This document shows positions 8,160 through 17,118 of a stretch of DNA of 58,178 nt, piece after piece; positions within the stretch are counted from its first letter, which is position 1, and each line of letters opens with the position of its first letter. Location of the stretch: contig JABWBA010000012.1 of NCBI GenBank assembly GCA_013360745.1, positions 1 to 58,178 of the forward strand, in the 5' to 3' direction. The translations under genes were made by a program, and so were the position numbers. Origin of the DNA: Chthonomonadales bacterium. GTDB taxonomy: Bacteria; Armatimonadota; Chthonomonadetes; Chthonomonadales; CAJBBX01. The notes under the pieces were generated by a model. That model made no database searches. It had not been told where the DNA came from and saw only the letters and a list, made by a program, of their open reading frames with translations.

Positions 8160-10973
8160 ATGGCTGGTGTCAGACGCCGCGGCAAGACTCCGGTGGTTAC
8201 GCTGATCGGTGCGTCCGTACTTCTGGCTCTCGGCGTCGCGCTTGCCGGTCATGGAACGTTGGAGGCTGATCCACAGCGCCAGGCGGAGATCGAGGCGGAC
8301 TGGATCCAGCAGGAGGCGAGCCGAGCGTCTGGGAATCCCGCTCTGACCCCTGCTGAGGATGCGGCGGGCGCCGTGGACGGCCTCAAGGACGGCGGATACG
8401 GCTTCCACACGGGACAGGATCCGGCGCCGTGGTGGCAGGTAGACCTGGGCGGCGACGTGCCCCTGAACCGGGTTGAGGTCTATAACCGCTGCGATGTCGC
8501 CCCGAGGGCGGACCGACTGGCGGTCCAGCTGTCCCAGGACGGCACGACGTGGTCGACCGTCTACCAACACTCGGGCCCCACCTTCTACGGAGCGACGGAC
8601 GGCAAACCGCTGGTCGTCCCGCTCCGCAATCGCACCGCCCGATATCTGCGCTGCACGATCCCGGGACCGACTCCCCTGCATCTCGACGAGGTTGAAGTGT
8701 ATGGGGCTGGGAAACCGCTCGTCAACATCGCTCTCCGTAAGCCCTGCGCCCAGAGCAGCCTGAGCCAGTGGTCCAAGCCTCCCGCCCTGTCCCTCGACGA
8801 GGTTCGGCTGCCGCTCGACGCACTGATCGCCCGCGCAGCGAAACTGATCCGACGCCTCGAAGCGTCGGGGCTGAGCGCAGTCCGCTGTCGCGAGGCGATG
8901 GAATGGGCGAAACGGGTGTCGCGCGCTCCCGCTCCCATCGCCAAAGCAGCCTACGTCCGCCTGCGCTGGGAGATGCGCCGGCTCATGCTCCGTGATCCGC
9001 TGATGAAGTTCGACAGTCTGTTATTCGTCAAACGGGTCAACGGTTCATTCAACCATATGTCCGATCAGTACTACGGATGGTGGAGCCGACCGGGCGGAGC
9101 GCTGTGCATCCTGACGGGATTTCGGACCGACCGACCCGTGGTCCGCACGATCGCGACGGGACTGCCTCCCGGCAACTACCTCGATCCCGACCTTTCGTAC
9201 GACGGGCGCAAGGTTCTGTTTGCGTATTGCCGGTACTATCCCGGGCTGGCCGCGAACGGCGACAAGACCGCCAAAGATGCCATCCCGGAGGACGCGTTCT
9301 ACCATCTGTACGAAGCGAACCTGGACGGCACCGGGCTGAAACGGCTGACGCGGGGCGCCAATGATGATTTCTCCGGCAGATATCTGCCTACGGGCGCCGT
9401 GGTATTCCTCTCGACTCGGCGCGGGGCGACGGTGCAGCATGCCGGTGTGGTCGCCGACTCGGCGAATCGCCCCGACTCCTACGTTCGCTGCGGCGGTGAT
9501 CGATGGCGGCCCGTGGCGGTGTATACCCTGCATACGTTGAGCCCGGATCGTAAGACCGTCGTCGCGATCTCCCCCTTTGAGAACTTCGAGTGGACCCCGA
9601 ACGTCTGTAATGACGGACGCATCCTCTATGCGCGCTGGGACTATGTCGACAGGGACAACATGCCGTATATGAAACTATGGTCTACCAATCCGGACGGGAC
9701 CAACCCGCAGGCTGTGTACGGCAACCACACAGCCATGTTCCATAGCGCGTTTGAGGCCCGCCAGGCGCCGAACTCGCGCAAGATCCTGTTTACGGCTTCG
9801 GCCCATCACGCGGTGACGGGCGGCACGCTCATCCTCTTCGATCCGGACCGGGGCGCCGACGGGCCGGAGCCCTTACGGCGCTTGACCCCCGAGGTTTGTT
9901 TTCCAGAGGTTCAGGGATGGCCAAGGGCCTACTATGCCGCGCCCTACCCTCTTTCGGAGGAGGTGTTCCTGACATCGTGGGGCATGGGCAACCTCGCCGA
10001 CAACCCCGTGCGCGGATTGGGCATCTACCTCGGCGATGCGGATGGCAACCTTGAGCTGCTCTATCGGGACCCGACCATATCCAGCGTCTACGCCCTGCCG
10101 ATTCAACCTCGCTCGATGCCCTTCGCCGCGATGGCCGCCCCGCCGGAGAACGTCGAGGAGCGGGAACGGCCGGCAACGATGGTGGTCACCGATGTGCGCA
10201 ATGGCCTCGGCCTCGATCCGAGGTTGCGCGTGGCCCGATTGCGGATCGTTGCGGTGCCCGCCAAGACACAGCCGGAGATGAACGCACCGAACCTCGGCGT
10301 AACGTCGGACGATCCGGGCAAATGCGTGCTCGGCACCGTGCCGGTTGAAAAGGACGGCTCCGCCTCCTTCCTCGTGCCGCCGGGCGTGCCCCTGTTCTTC
10401 CAGGCGCTCGGCGAGGATGGGACCGCGCTGCAGACCATGCGGACGGTGACCTACGCCCAACCGGGCCAGACGCTGTCCTGCGTCGGATGCCACGAAGGAC
10501 GGAGCGCCGCGGTTCCGAACCGACGCCCACTGGCGATGAACCGCCCGCCGTCGCGCCTGAAGCCGGGACCGGACGGTTCGTGGCCATACCGGTACGATCG
10601 GCTGGTGCAGCCGGTGCTGGACCGAGCCTGTGTGCGCTGTCATGCCCCGGGCACATCGGGTGCGCGGTGGAATCTGCAGGGCCCGGGTTCGTACGAAACA
10701 CTCGTGGGCTATGGAAGGCCGAGCCTTCGGGACCATGTGCAGACGCGGTATCGCGAGGGTCGCTCGATCCCCGGCCAGGGGGCGGCTGCGACCAGCGCGC
10801 TGATGGCGCTCCTGCGACGGGGTCATCACTCGGTAGAGCTCACAAGGGACGACATGGAAAGGTTGAACACATGGATGGACACCTATGCCCAACGGCTGGG
10901 ATCATTCAGCCAGGATCAGGAGCGGGAGCTCATCCAGCTCAAGGGGCGCTGGCAGGCGATTCTGGAACCCTGA
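8160..10973 (+). CDS. Hydrazine-synthase-alpha-like (HzsA-related) periplasmic protein with discoidin domain and two c-type haem motifs
   Basis: 937 residues. An N-terminal membrane/signal segment (VVTLIGASVLLALGVALAG) is followed by an F5/8-type C (discoidin-like) domain, about residues 45-185, with WWQVDLGGDVPLNRVEVYNRCD and RYLRCTIPG. The central part contains PD40-like propeller strands (LSYDGRKVLFAYCRYYPG; ILYARWDYVDRDNMPYMKLW) typical of the HzsA middle domain. The C-terminal part carries CVGCH (about residue 773) and CVRCH (about 823), each able to bind haem c. AAGGGGTG precedes the ATG. Proteins of this family are common in organisms that do not make hydrazine, so the true activity is unknown; an extracytoplasmic redox or carbohydrate-associated role is possible. 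Confidence 0.78.
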   Translation: MAGVRRRGKTPVVTLIGASVLLALGVALAGHGTLEADPQRQAEIEADWIQQEASRASGNPALTPAEDAAGAVDGLKDGGYGFHTGQDPAPWWQVDLGGDVPLNRVEVYNRCDVAPRADRLAVQLSQDGTTWSTVYQHSGPTFYGATDGKPLVVPLRNRTARYLRCTIPGPTPLHLDEVEVYGAGKPLVNIALRKPCAQSSLSQWSKPPALSLDEVRLPLDALIARAAKLIRRLEASGLSAVRCREAMEWAKRVSRAPAPIAKAAYVRLRWEMRRLMLRDPLMKFDSLLFVKRVNGSFNHMSDQYYGWWSRPGGALCILTGFRTDRPVVRTIATGLPPGNYLDPDLSYDGRKVLFAYCRYYPGLAANGDKTAKDAIPEDAFYHLYEANLDGTGLKRLTRGANDDFSGRYLPTGAVVFLSTRRGATVQHAGVVADSANRPDSYVRCGGDRWRPVAVYTLHTLSPDRKTVVAISPFENFEWTPNVCNDGRILYARWDYVDRDNMPYMKLWSTNPDGTNPQAVYGNHTAMFHSAFEARQAPNSRKILFTASAHHAVTGGTLILFDPDRGADGPEPLRRLTPEVCFPEVQGWPRAYYAAPYPLSEEVFLTSWGMGNLADNPVRGLGIYLGDADGNLELLYRDPTISSVYALPIQPRSMPFAAMAAPPENVEERERPATMVVTDVRNGLGLDPRLRVARLRIVAVPAKTQPEMNAPNLGVTSDDPGKCVLGTVPVEKDGSASFLVPPGVPLFFQALGEDGTALQTMRTVTYAQPGQTLSCVGCHEGRSAAVPNRRPLAMNRPPSRLKPGPDGSWPYRYDRLVQPVLDRACVRCHAPGTSGARWNLQGPGSYETLVGYGRPSLRDHVQTRYREGRSIPGQGAAATSALMALLRRGHHSVELTRDDMERLNTWMDTYAQRLGSFSQDQERELIQLKGRWQAILEP

Positions 10974-12037
10974 GCGCTCGCGTTCTCCATCGGCGCGGAT
11001 GGGATGAACTGGCTTTGACGGTCGTTGCCGGCGTCGAGGAAACGGCCGACGAAGCGCTCCTTCGTGGTGTATCGGAGGTGCATCGCCTGGGCGCCGAGAT
11101 GGTTCGAGCGATGGGCTTCGGCGGCGTCTGCCCCGGTGGCCGCGCCGTCGCGATCCCGAGGGGAGTGCCCTTCAGTTTGGTTGAAGGGGCGCCATGCCAT
11201 AGTGGCGAGGTGGCGGGCGTCAACCTCACCGGTGTGCGGGGGTGTGAACCCACGATCTACGAGACGAACGCAGGCGCCTTCGTCAGTCTGATCGAGGATT
11301 CGCACGCGCGCAGGGTCGCGGTAACGGGCATCTCGGCGGAAGGGCTATGGGCGGATCCCGGACAACAGGCGGCCGAGACGTTTCGGCAGGCGGAGTCCGC
11401 CCTTGGACTGGTCGGAATGACCTTCCGCGACGTCTATCGCACGTGGCTCTTCCTGGACGATATCCTCAGCTGGTACGACGACCTGAATCGCGTGCGCAGC
11501 CAGTTCTTCCACGATCGAGGCGTCTTCGACGGGATGGTGCCAGCGAGCACCGGCATCGGAGCGGCCAATCCCAGAGGCGCTGCGATCACCATGGATCTGC
11601 TGGCGATGGTACCGCTTGATGACACGGTCTCGGTCCAGGCCATTCCTTCCCCCCTGCAGTGTCCCGCTCTCGAATACGGCAGCTCCTTCAGTCGAGCCGT
11701 TGAGGTGACCGAACCCGACCTGCGCAGCCTGCTCGTATCCGGGACGGCCAGCATCGAGCCAGGAGGGGGGACGATCTACGGCGACGATGTCGTCGCTCAG
11801 GTCGATCGTACCCTCGACGTCATCGAGGCCATTCTCACATCCCGAGATATGGACTGGGGCGATGTAACCCGCGCGGTGGCCTACTTCCGGTACGCTGCTG
11901 ACGCGGGAGCAATCGACGAACCGTGGCGGAATCGGGGCGGCCATCGAGATAGGTTGATCGTCACGGAGAGCACGATCTGCCGCGATGACCTTCTCTTCGA
12001 ACTCGAAATCGATGCGGTCCGAGTGGGCGTGCGTTGA
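10970..12037 (+). CDS. RidA/chorismatase-like (YjgF superfamily) protein; start codon uncertain
   Basis: About 355 residues. The body shows YjgF/RidA-type features in two halves: TFRDVYRTWLFLDDILSWYDDLN in the middle and DWGDVTRAVAYFRYA near the end, as in double-domain RidA-like or FkbO/Hyg5-type proteins. Family-like strands begin at ARVLHRRGWDELALTVVAG, but no ATG, GTG or TTG lies directly before them. The CTG at 10970 overlaps the preceding stop as CTGA and is my preferred boundary. An ATG at 10871 (100-nt overlap) and a TTG at 11015 are alternatives. The stop overlaps the next start (TTGA), so translation is coupled to the nucleotidyltransferase. Substrate unknown. Confidence 0.65.
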   Translation: MSARVLHRRGWDELALTVVAGVEETADEALLRGVSEVHRLGAEMVRAMGFGGVCPGGRAVAIPRGVPFSLVEGAPCHSGEVAGVNLTGVRGCEPTIYETNAGAFVSLIEDSHARRVAVTGISAEGLWADPGQQAAETFRQAESALGLVGMTFRDVYRTWLFLDDILSWYDDLNRVRSQFFHDRGVFDGMVPASTGIGAANPRGAAITMDLLAMVPLDDTVSVQAIPSPLQCPALEYGSSFSRAVEVTEPDLRSLLVSGTASIEPGGGTIYGDDVVAQVDRTLDVIEAILTSRDMDWGDVTRAVAYFRYAADAGAIDEPWRNRGGHRDRLIVTESTICRDDLLFELEIDAVRVGVR

Positions 12038-12879
12038 GCGGACAGAATACGGTTCGCCATGCCGTGGTACCGGCCGCGGGTTTCGGAACGAGGTTGCGGC
12101 CGCTGACCGATCATCTGCCGAAAGAGATGCTCCCCATCGGACGGATGCCCGTCATCGGGCACATCATGGAGGATCTCGCTGCGAGCGGAATCGCTACGGC
12201 GACGATCGTCCTCTCGGAAGCCAAGGAGCTCATCCGAGGATACTGCGCGGATGGGTCTCGATGGGGTATGGAATGTCGCTATGCGGTGCAGCCTGCGATG
12301 CGCGGCGTTGGGGATGCGACCCTGCGGGGCCTCAGCGAATCGGATCGACTGCCGGTTCTGGTCGCCTTCGGGGACTGTGCGGTCCTGCGCCAATGGGACA
12401 CAGCCGGCCCATCGGCGACCGAGCGACTCATCGATGCGTATCGCGATGCGAAGGCCGACGCCGCCGTTCTCTGTGAACAGGCGCCATGGGAGAGTGTCCA
12501 TCGGTACGGTGTCCTCGATCCGGCGGTCGACACCCCGGAACAACCGACCGCACCGTTCGATATTCGTGGGATCGTGGAGAAGCCCGAACGTGCCCGAGCG
12601 CCCAGCCGCCTCGTTGTCGCCGCCCGATGGATCCTCGGCTGCGCCGCGATCGAAGCGCTCCGACGAACAGAGCCGGGCTCCAACGGCGAGGTCGGCGTGA
12701 CGGAGGCTATCGCCGACGTCATCAGCCGGGGCGGCAGGGTGATCGGCGTGCCCCTCGGCCCGGGAGAACGACGCTGCGACGTTGGCAACATCCCGTCGTA
12801 CCTGGCGGCGCAGGTGTTCGCCTCGCTGAACGATCCGGAGTACGGCCCGGGCCTCCGCGAATGCGCCTCGGCCCAATGA
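12034..12879 (+). CDS. GalU-like UTP-glucose-1-phosphate uridylyltransferase / sugar nucleotidyltransferase
   Basis: 281-residue nucleotidyltransferase. The N-terminus VVPAAGFGTRLRPLTDHLPKEMLPI is the GalU signature: GxGTRL nucleotide loop, then PKEMLPI. VLVAFGDCAVL sits where the metal-binding aspartate of the family lies, GIVEKP is the sugar-phosphate site, and EVGVTEAI is the GalU-type EfQLTDAI region. The start is TTG at 12034, overlapping the stop of the RidA-like gene by 4 nt. The enzyme would activate glucose-1-phosphate (or a related sugar) for polysaccharide synthesis in the cytoplasm. The sulfatase gene follows after 76 nt. Confidence 0.82.
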   Translation: MSGQNTVRHAVVPAAGFGTRLRPLTDHLPKEMLPIGRMPVIGHIMEDLAASGIATATIVLSEAKELIRGYCADGSRWGMECRYAVQPAMRGVGDATLRGLSESDRLPVLVAFGDCAVLRQWDTAGPSATERLIDAYRDAKADAAVLCEQAPWESVHRYGVLDPAVDTPEQPTAPFDIRGIVEKPERARAPSRLVVAARWILGCAAIEALRRTEPGSNGEVGVTEAIADVISRGGRVIGVPLGPGERRCDVGNIPSYLAAQVFASLNDPEYGPGLRECASAQ

Positions 12880-12955
12880 TCCGGCCTGGATGGCCCGGTT
12901 CGGCGCAGGCCGCAGCGGAGGTTAGACATAGAACGCTAGAGGGAGGTACGCCCGG

Positions 12956-14479
12956 TTGCGCATCCTGATGCTGGATCTGGACACACTGCGGCCGGACCAT
13001 CTCGGCTGCTACGGATATCGGCGGCCTGCATCACCCAACATCGACTCCATCGCCGCCCGGGGAGTCCGTTTCGACCGCTACTACTGCACCGACGCCCCCT
13101 GCCTGCCCAGTCGCGCGGCGCTGTTCACCGGCCGCCCCGGCATCCACACCGGCGTCGTCGGGCACGGCGGCACGGCGGCAGACCTGAGGCTGGTCGGTCG
13201 ATCAAGGGGTTTCACCGATCGGTGTCGTACGGACAACCTGCCCAGCCGATTGAGGAAGGCCGGCCTCTACACGGCCTCCATCAGCCCGTTTGCGGAGAGG
13301 CACGGAGCCTGGTGGTTCAACGCCGGCTTTCGGGAGATGATCAACCCGGGCAAATCCGGCCTCGAATCGGCCGAGGAGGTGACGCCCTGCGTGCTGGATT
13401 GGCTGGGGAGGTCCGGAGCCAGCGACAACTGGTTCCTGCATGTCAACTACTGGGATCCGCATACGCCGTACCGAGCGCCGGCCGAGTTCGGCAATCCCTT
13501 TGCAGGTATGCCGACGCCCGAATGGCTGACGGAGGAGGTCGTACAGAGCCATCAACAGGCTGTCGGACCGCACACGGCCCGGGAGATCAATATGTGGGAC
13601 GACGCGCCGAATCCTCGCTGGCCGCGCCACGTCCCGGCCGTCCGCAACATGGAGGATCTGCGCCGCCACATCGATGGTTACGATTGCGGGATCGCCTACA
13701 TGGATCGGCACATCGGCATGATTCTGGCGGAGCTCGATCGGCTCGGGATACTCGAGGACACGGCGATCATCGTAACATCGGACCACGGGGAGAACCAGGG
13801 CGAGTTCGGCATCTACGCGGAGCACGCGACCGCGGATGAGGCCACCTGTCGGATACCGTTGATCATCGCATGGCCGGGCGGCCGGACGGGGATCAGCGAC
13901 ACTGCCTTACGCTGCAACCTGGACCTTGCGCCGACCCTTGCGGCTCTGACCGGTCAACCGCCGGCCGATAGTTGGGAAGGAGCGAGCTTTCATGAGGCCG
14001 TGACGGGCAACGGCGCTCCTGGTCGCGCGTACATCGCCCTCAGCCAATGCGCCCATGTGTGTCAGCGGAGCATCCGGTCGGAGCGTTATCTATACACCCG
14101 CACCTATCATGACGGTTTCCATCTCTTCCCGGAGGAAATGCTCTTCGATATGGACGCCGATCCGCATCAGCAGACGGACCTCGCGCCGGAGCATCCGGAC
14201 GAGTGCGCCCGTCACGCGGCAACGCTGGAGCGCTGGCATGCAGCGATGATGCAGACGATGCCGGACGGCTACACCGTGGATCCAATGTGGACGGTGCTGT
14301 CCGAAGGCGGTCCCGAACACGCTCGAGGTCGGCTCCGATCGTACTGCGAGCGACTGCTGGTGACGGATCGCGCCTGGGCGGCGCCTCTACTGTGGTCCCG
14401 CCATCCGCGAGATGCGAGCGTCGGCGATGGTCGTTGCCCGAGCCTCACCCCGACCTCTGATGAGGCGCCTCCGCGCTGA
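12956..14479 (+). CDS. Sulfatase (formylglycine-dependent arylsulfatase family)
   Basis: 507 residues. N-terminal MLDLDTLRPDHLGCYGY gives the metal-binding aspartates (D7, D9). CLPSR at residues 49-53 is the C-x-P-S-R motif whose cysteine becomes formylglycine. IVTSDHGENQGEFG supplies the second metal-site D-H. No signal peptide is visible, so it may act in the cytoplasm or leave by another route. The start is TTG at 12956 with GAGGGAGG about 10 nt upstream. A formylglycine-generating enzyme is not in the window. A strong bidirectional terminator follows. Substrates are sulfate or phosphonate esters, possibly of polysaccharides. Confidence 0.88.
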   Translation: MRILMLDLDTLRPDHLGCYGYRRPASPNIDSIAARGVRFDRYYCTDAPCLPSRAALFTGRPGIHTGVVGHGGTAADLRLVGRSRGFTDRCRTDNLPSRLRKAGLYTASISPFAERHGAWWFNAGFREMINPGKSGLESAEEVTPCVLDWLGRSGASDNWFLHVNYWDPHTPYRAPAEFGNPFAGMPTPEWLTEEVVQSHQQAVGPHTAREINMWDDAPNPRWPRHVPAVRNMEDLRRHIDGYDCGIAYMDRHIGMILAELDRLGILEDTAIIVTSDHGENQGEFGIYAEHATADEATCRIPLIIAWPGGRTGISDTALRCNLDLAPTLAALTGQPPADSWEGASFHEAVTGNGAPGRAYIALSQCAHVCQRSIRSERYLYTRTYHDGFHLFPEEMLFDMDADPHQQTDLAPEHPDECARHAATLERWHAAMMQTMPDGYTVDPMWTVLSEGGPEHARGRLRSYCERLLVTDRAWAAPLLWSRHPRDASVGDGRCPSLTPTSDEAPPR

Positions 14480-14518
14480 TCGGCGATCACCCATTCGGGC
14501 CTCATCCAACAATGCGTC

Positions 14519-14549
14519 GGGGCCGGTCGACGATAGGTCGACCGGCCCC
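14519..14549. terminator. Bidirectional terminator hairpin between sulfatase and htrA-like gene
   Basis: GGGGCCGGTCGAC (14519-14531) and GTCGACCGGCCCC (14537-14549) pair perfectly over 13 bp with a 5-nt loop. It lies between convergent genes. No clear U-run is seen on either side. Confidence 0.65.
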
Positions 14550-14579
14550 GATCGGTTAGTTGCGGCCCGGCATACGGGA

Positions 14580-16079
14580 CTACGGAACCTCGACGGTGAC
14601 AAGCATCCGCTGCTTGTCGCGCCGAACCACCATGGCAAGCCCGTCGCCGCTTTTCACCCGGCCGACGATGCGGCTCACGCTTTCCGAACCGGTGATCGCT
14701 TCGCCGTTGATGCGGAGGATGACGTCCCCGGTGCGGAGTCCAGCCTCATCGGATGGGCTGCCCGGCTCCACGCCAACGACCACCGCTCCCTCTTTCAGAG
14801 AGCCGAGATTGAACCGCTTGCTGAGTTCCGCTGAGATCGCCTCGACCTTGAGGCCCAGCTTCTCGACGCCCGTACGTTGTGCCGGTACTGCTGGTGCAGT
14901 CGGATCTGGAGCGGCCTCAAGCGTCGCCTTAACCGTCGTTTCCTTGCGGTCCCGCTTAATGGTCATCGTCACGGTATCCCCGGGGCCTGCGGAGGCAATC
15001 CGATTGCGGAAGTCCGCGTCATCCTCAACCGCAGCGCCGTTTACCCGGGTAATCACGTCCTCGACCTGGAGTCCAGCCCGAGCCGCGGGTGTGCCCTCGC
15101 TCACGCCCTGAACCAGCACGCCGCCCTTGGCCACGCCGTACTTATCCCGCTGCGCAGGCTCGAGGTTGGCGGGCATGATGCCGAGAAAGCCCCGGACCAC
15201 CTTGCCGGACGAGATCAGATCATCCATGACCTTGCGAGCAGTGTTGGATGGGATCGCGAAACCGATGCCGACACTGCCGCCGGTAGGCGAGGCGATTGCT
15301 ACGTTGATGCCGATCACGCGCCCCTCAATGTTGACCAGCGGACCGCCCGAGTTGCCAGGGTTGATCGATGCGTCCGTCTGAAGGAGCTCAGGATAGAACC
15401 GCCCCTCATCACCCGAGCCGATCGCCTGCTGTCGCTTCCTGGCGCTGATAATCCCCAGGGTCATCGTATCTTCAAGAGAAAGCGGCGCGCCGAAGGCGAC
15501 GGCCCACTGGCCTACTCGGACCTTGCTGGAGTCGGCGAAGTCGATCGCGGGCAGACCCGTGGCTTTGATCTTAACCACGGCGAGGTCGCTCCGAAAATCG
15601 CGACGCACCGTCCCGTCGTACTCCCGGCCGTCCTCGAGCTTCACGGTCACCTTATCAGCCCCGCCGACGACATGATCGTTGGTCAGGATCCACCCGTCCG
15701 ATCGGACGATGAGACCCGATCCGCCGCCCTGAGTTCGGAAGCGCCTCGGTATCTGGAGGCCGTTCGGAGCGTCGAACCCGAAGCCCCGGAACAGCTCGCC
15801 GAGATCCGGCGCTGTCTGTCCGACGTTGACCGTCTTACTCGCACGGATGGATACCACAGCTGGCTGGACACGCTCACCGATGGCCACGAACCCGTCTTCC
15901 AGAGACGCAAGGCCCGCCGTCCGCTGTGTCAATGCAGCGTGGGATATCCGGGCCTCCTGCTCCTGTTCCACGGCAAGACTCGGCCGCGTCAACAAGGAAC
16001 CTGTCAATGCGCATCCCACTAGAAAGGCGCTGACCAGCATGCCATATCGCACCTTTGGTTTTGTCCAGATATCGCTCAT
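14580..16079 (-). CDS. HtrA/DegP-type serine protease with two PDZ domains
   Basis: 499-residue membrane-anchored or periplasmic quality-control protease. An N-terminal hydrophobic anchor (MLVSAFLVGCALTGSLL) precedes a trypsin-like domain with the full catalytic triad: TNDHVVGGA (His), SDLAVVKIKA (Asp) and GNSGGPL (Ser). Two PDZ domains follow (GFLGIMPANLEP... and VVGVEPGSPSDEAGLRTGDVIL). The ATG at 16079 is chosen over the upstream start at 16109 because GGAGG lies 13 nt before it and the signal-like segment follows. It is the last gene of the infB cluster direction, 106 nt after ribF, so it may have its own promoter; none was obvious. Confidence 0.9.
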   Translation of the reverse strand: MSDIWTKPKVRYGMLVSAFLVGCALTGSLLTRPSLAVEQEQEARISHAALTQRTAGLASLEDGFVAIGERVQPAVVSIRASKTVNVGQTAPDLGELFRGFGFDAPNGLQIPRRFRTQGGGSGLIVRSDGWILTNDHVVGGADKVTVKLEDGREYDGTVRRDFRSDLAVVKIKATGLPAIDFADSSKVRVGQWAVAFGAPLSLEDTMTLGIISARKRQQAIGSGDEGRFYPELLQTDASINPGNSGGPLVNIEGRVIGINVAIASPTGGSVGIGFAIPSNTARKVMDDLISSGKVVRGFLGIMPANLEPAQRDKYGVAKGGVLVQGVSEGTPAARAGLQVEDVITRVNGAAVEDDADFRNRIASAGPGDTVTMTIKRDRKETTVKATLEAAPDPTAPAVPAQRTGVEKLGLKVEAISAELSKRFNLGSLKEGAVVVGVEPGSPSDEAGLRTGDVILRINGEAITGSESVSRIVGRVKSGDGLAMVVRRDKQRMLVTVEVP

Positions 16080-16185
16080 GTTCTGAGAGTAACCTCCTCG
16101 AAACCGCAAACGGTTGATGTTCTCAGCCGTTGTCGTTGAAGATTACGGACGGTTATTTGCAGCCGGTTCCCCAACGCCGTCGGAG

Positions 16186-17118
16186 TTATCGCAGGCCGAT
16201 GGACGTCTGCCGTCGAGCGGCTTCGGCGTCTATCGCCATCTGCGCGATGAGGTCCTCGAGGCGATCGAAGCGCACCTGCGCCCGAAGATGAGAGACAAAC
16301 TCAACGACAAGGGTAGAGCCGTAGAGGTCTCCCGAGAAGTCGAGCAGGTGCACTTCCAGAACACGGCGCGTGCCCCCAACTGTCGGGCGACAGCCCATGC
16401 TGCAAGCCCCGATCCAACGTTCGCCGTCGACGGCCGCAGTCACGGTGTAGACGCCGTCACCGGGCAGAATGATCCGTTCATCGGTCGCCAGATTGGCTGT
16501 CGGAAACCCGAGCGTCCGTCCGATACCGTCCCCGCGCACAACAAGACCTTCCAGTCGATAGGGCCGGCCCAGGATCGCGGAGGCCACCGACACCTCGCCC
16601 GTCAGAATCGCCTGCCTCGCCCGGCTGCTCGATGCGGGCATGCCGTCCACCACAACGGTCGGGGCGATCCGGACCTCGAATCCCAGCGCCGCACCGCCGG
16701 TCATCAGCGTCTCGACTGTCCCCGCCCGCCCCTGGCCGAACGCGAAGCGCTCACCGACGCAGACCACCGTGGCGCCGAGCCGGGACACAAGGACGTCGTC
16801 CATGAATCGCTGGGCAGACAGGTCGCGAAGCTCGTGCTCGAAATCCGCGATCACCACATGATCGACCCGCAAGGCTTCGAACAACGCGCAGCGTTCGGGA
16901 AGCGTCGTCAACAGCCTCGGCGCCCGTTCAGGCGCGATGATCTCCAGCGGATGCCGATCGAACGTCAGGACAACTGTATCGGTTCCCCGTGCGTCGGCCT
17001 CCTGTCTGGCGCGCTTGATGAGGTTCTGATGGCCGACGTGCACTCCATCGAAGGTTCCAACGGCAACCGACGTACTGTTGAGCAGCCCCCGCTCCGGCAG
17101 ACCATGGATTATCCGCAT
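16186..17118 (-). CDS. ribF: Bifunctional riboflavin kinase / FAD synthetase
   Basis: 310 residues, usual RibF length. The N-terminal FAD synthetase domain shows VAVGTFDGVHVGHQNLI (nucleotidyltransferase GxFDGxHxGH motif), LTFDRHP and the SSSRARQAILTGEV segment. The C-terminal flavokinase domain shows GRTLGFPTANL and the YGSTLVVEFVSHLR end. It makes FMN and FAD in the cytoplasm. Its start overlaps the truB stop by 10 nt, consistent with one transcript. Adjacency to truB is the common bacterial arrangement. Confidence 0.95.
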   Translation of the reverse strand: MRIIHGLPERGLLNSTSVAVGTFDGVHVGHQNLIKRARQEADARGTDTVVLTFDRHPLEIIAPERAPRLLTTLPERCALFEALRVDHVVIADFEHELRDLSAQRFMDDVLVSRLGATVVCVGERFAFGQGRAGTVETLMTGGAALGFEVRIAPTVVVDGMPASSSRARQAILTGEVSVASAILGRPYRLEGLVVRGDGIGRTLGFPTANLATDERIILPGDGVYTVTAAVDGERWIGACSMGCRPTVGGTRRVLEVHLLDFSGDLYGSTLVVEFVSHLRAQVRFDRLEDLIAQMAIDAEAARRQTSIGLR

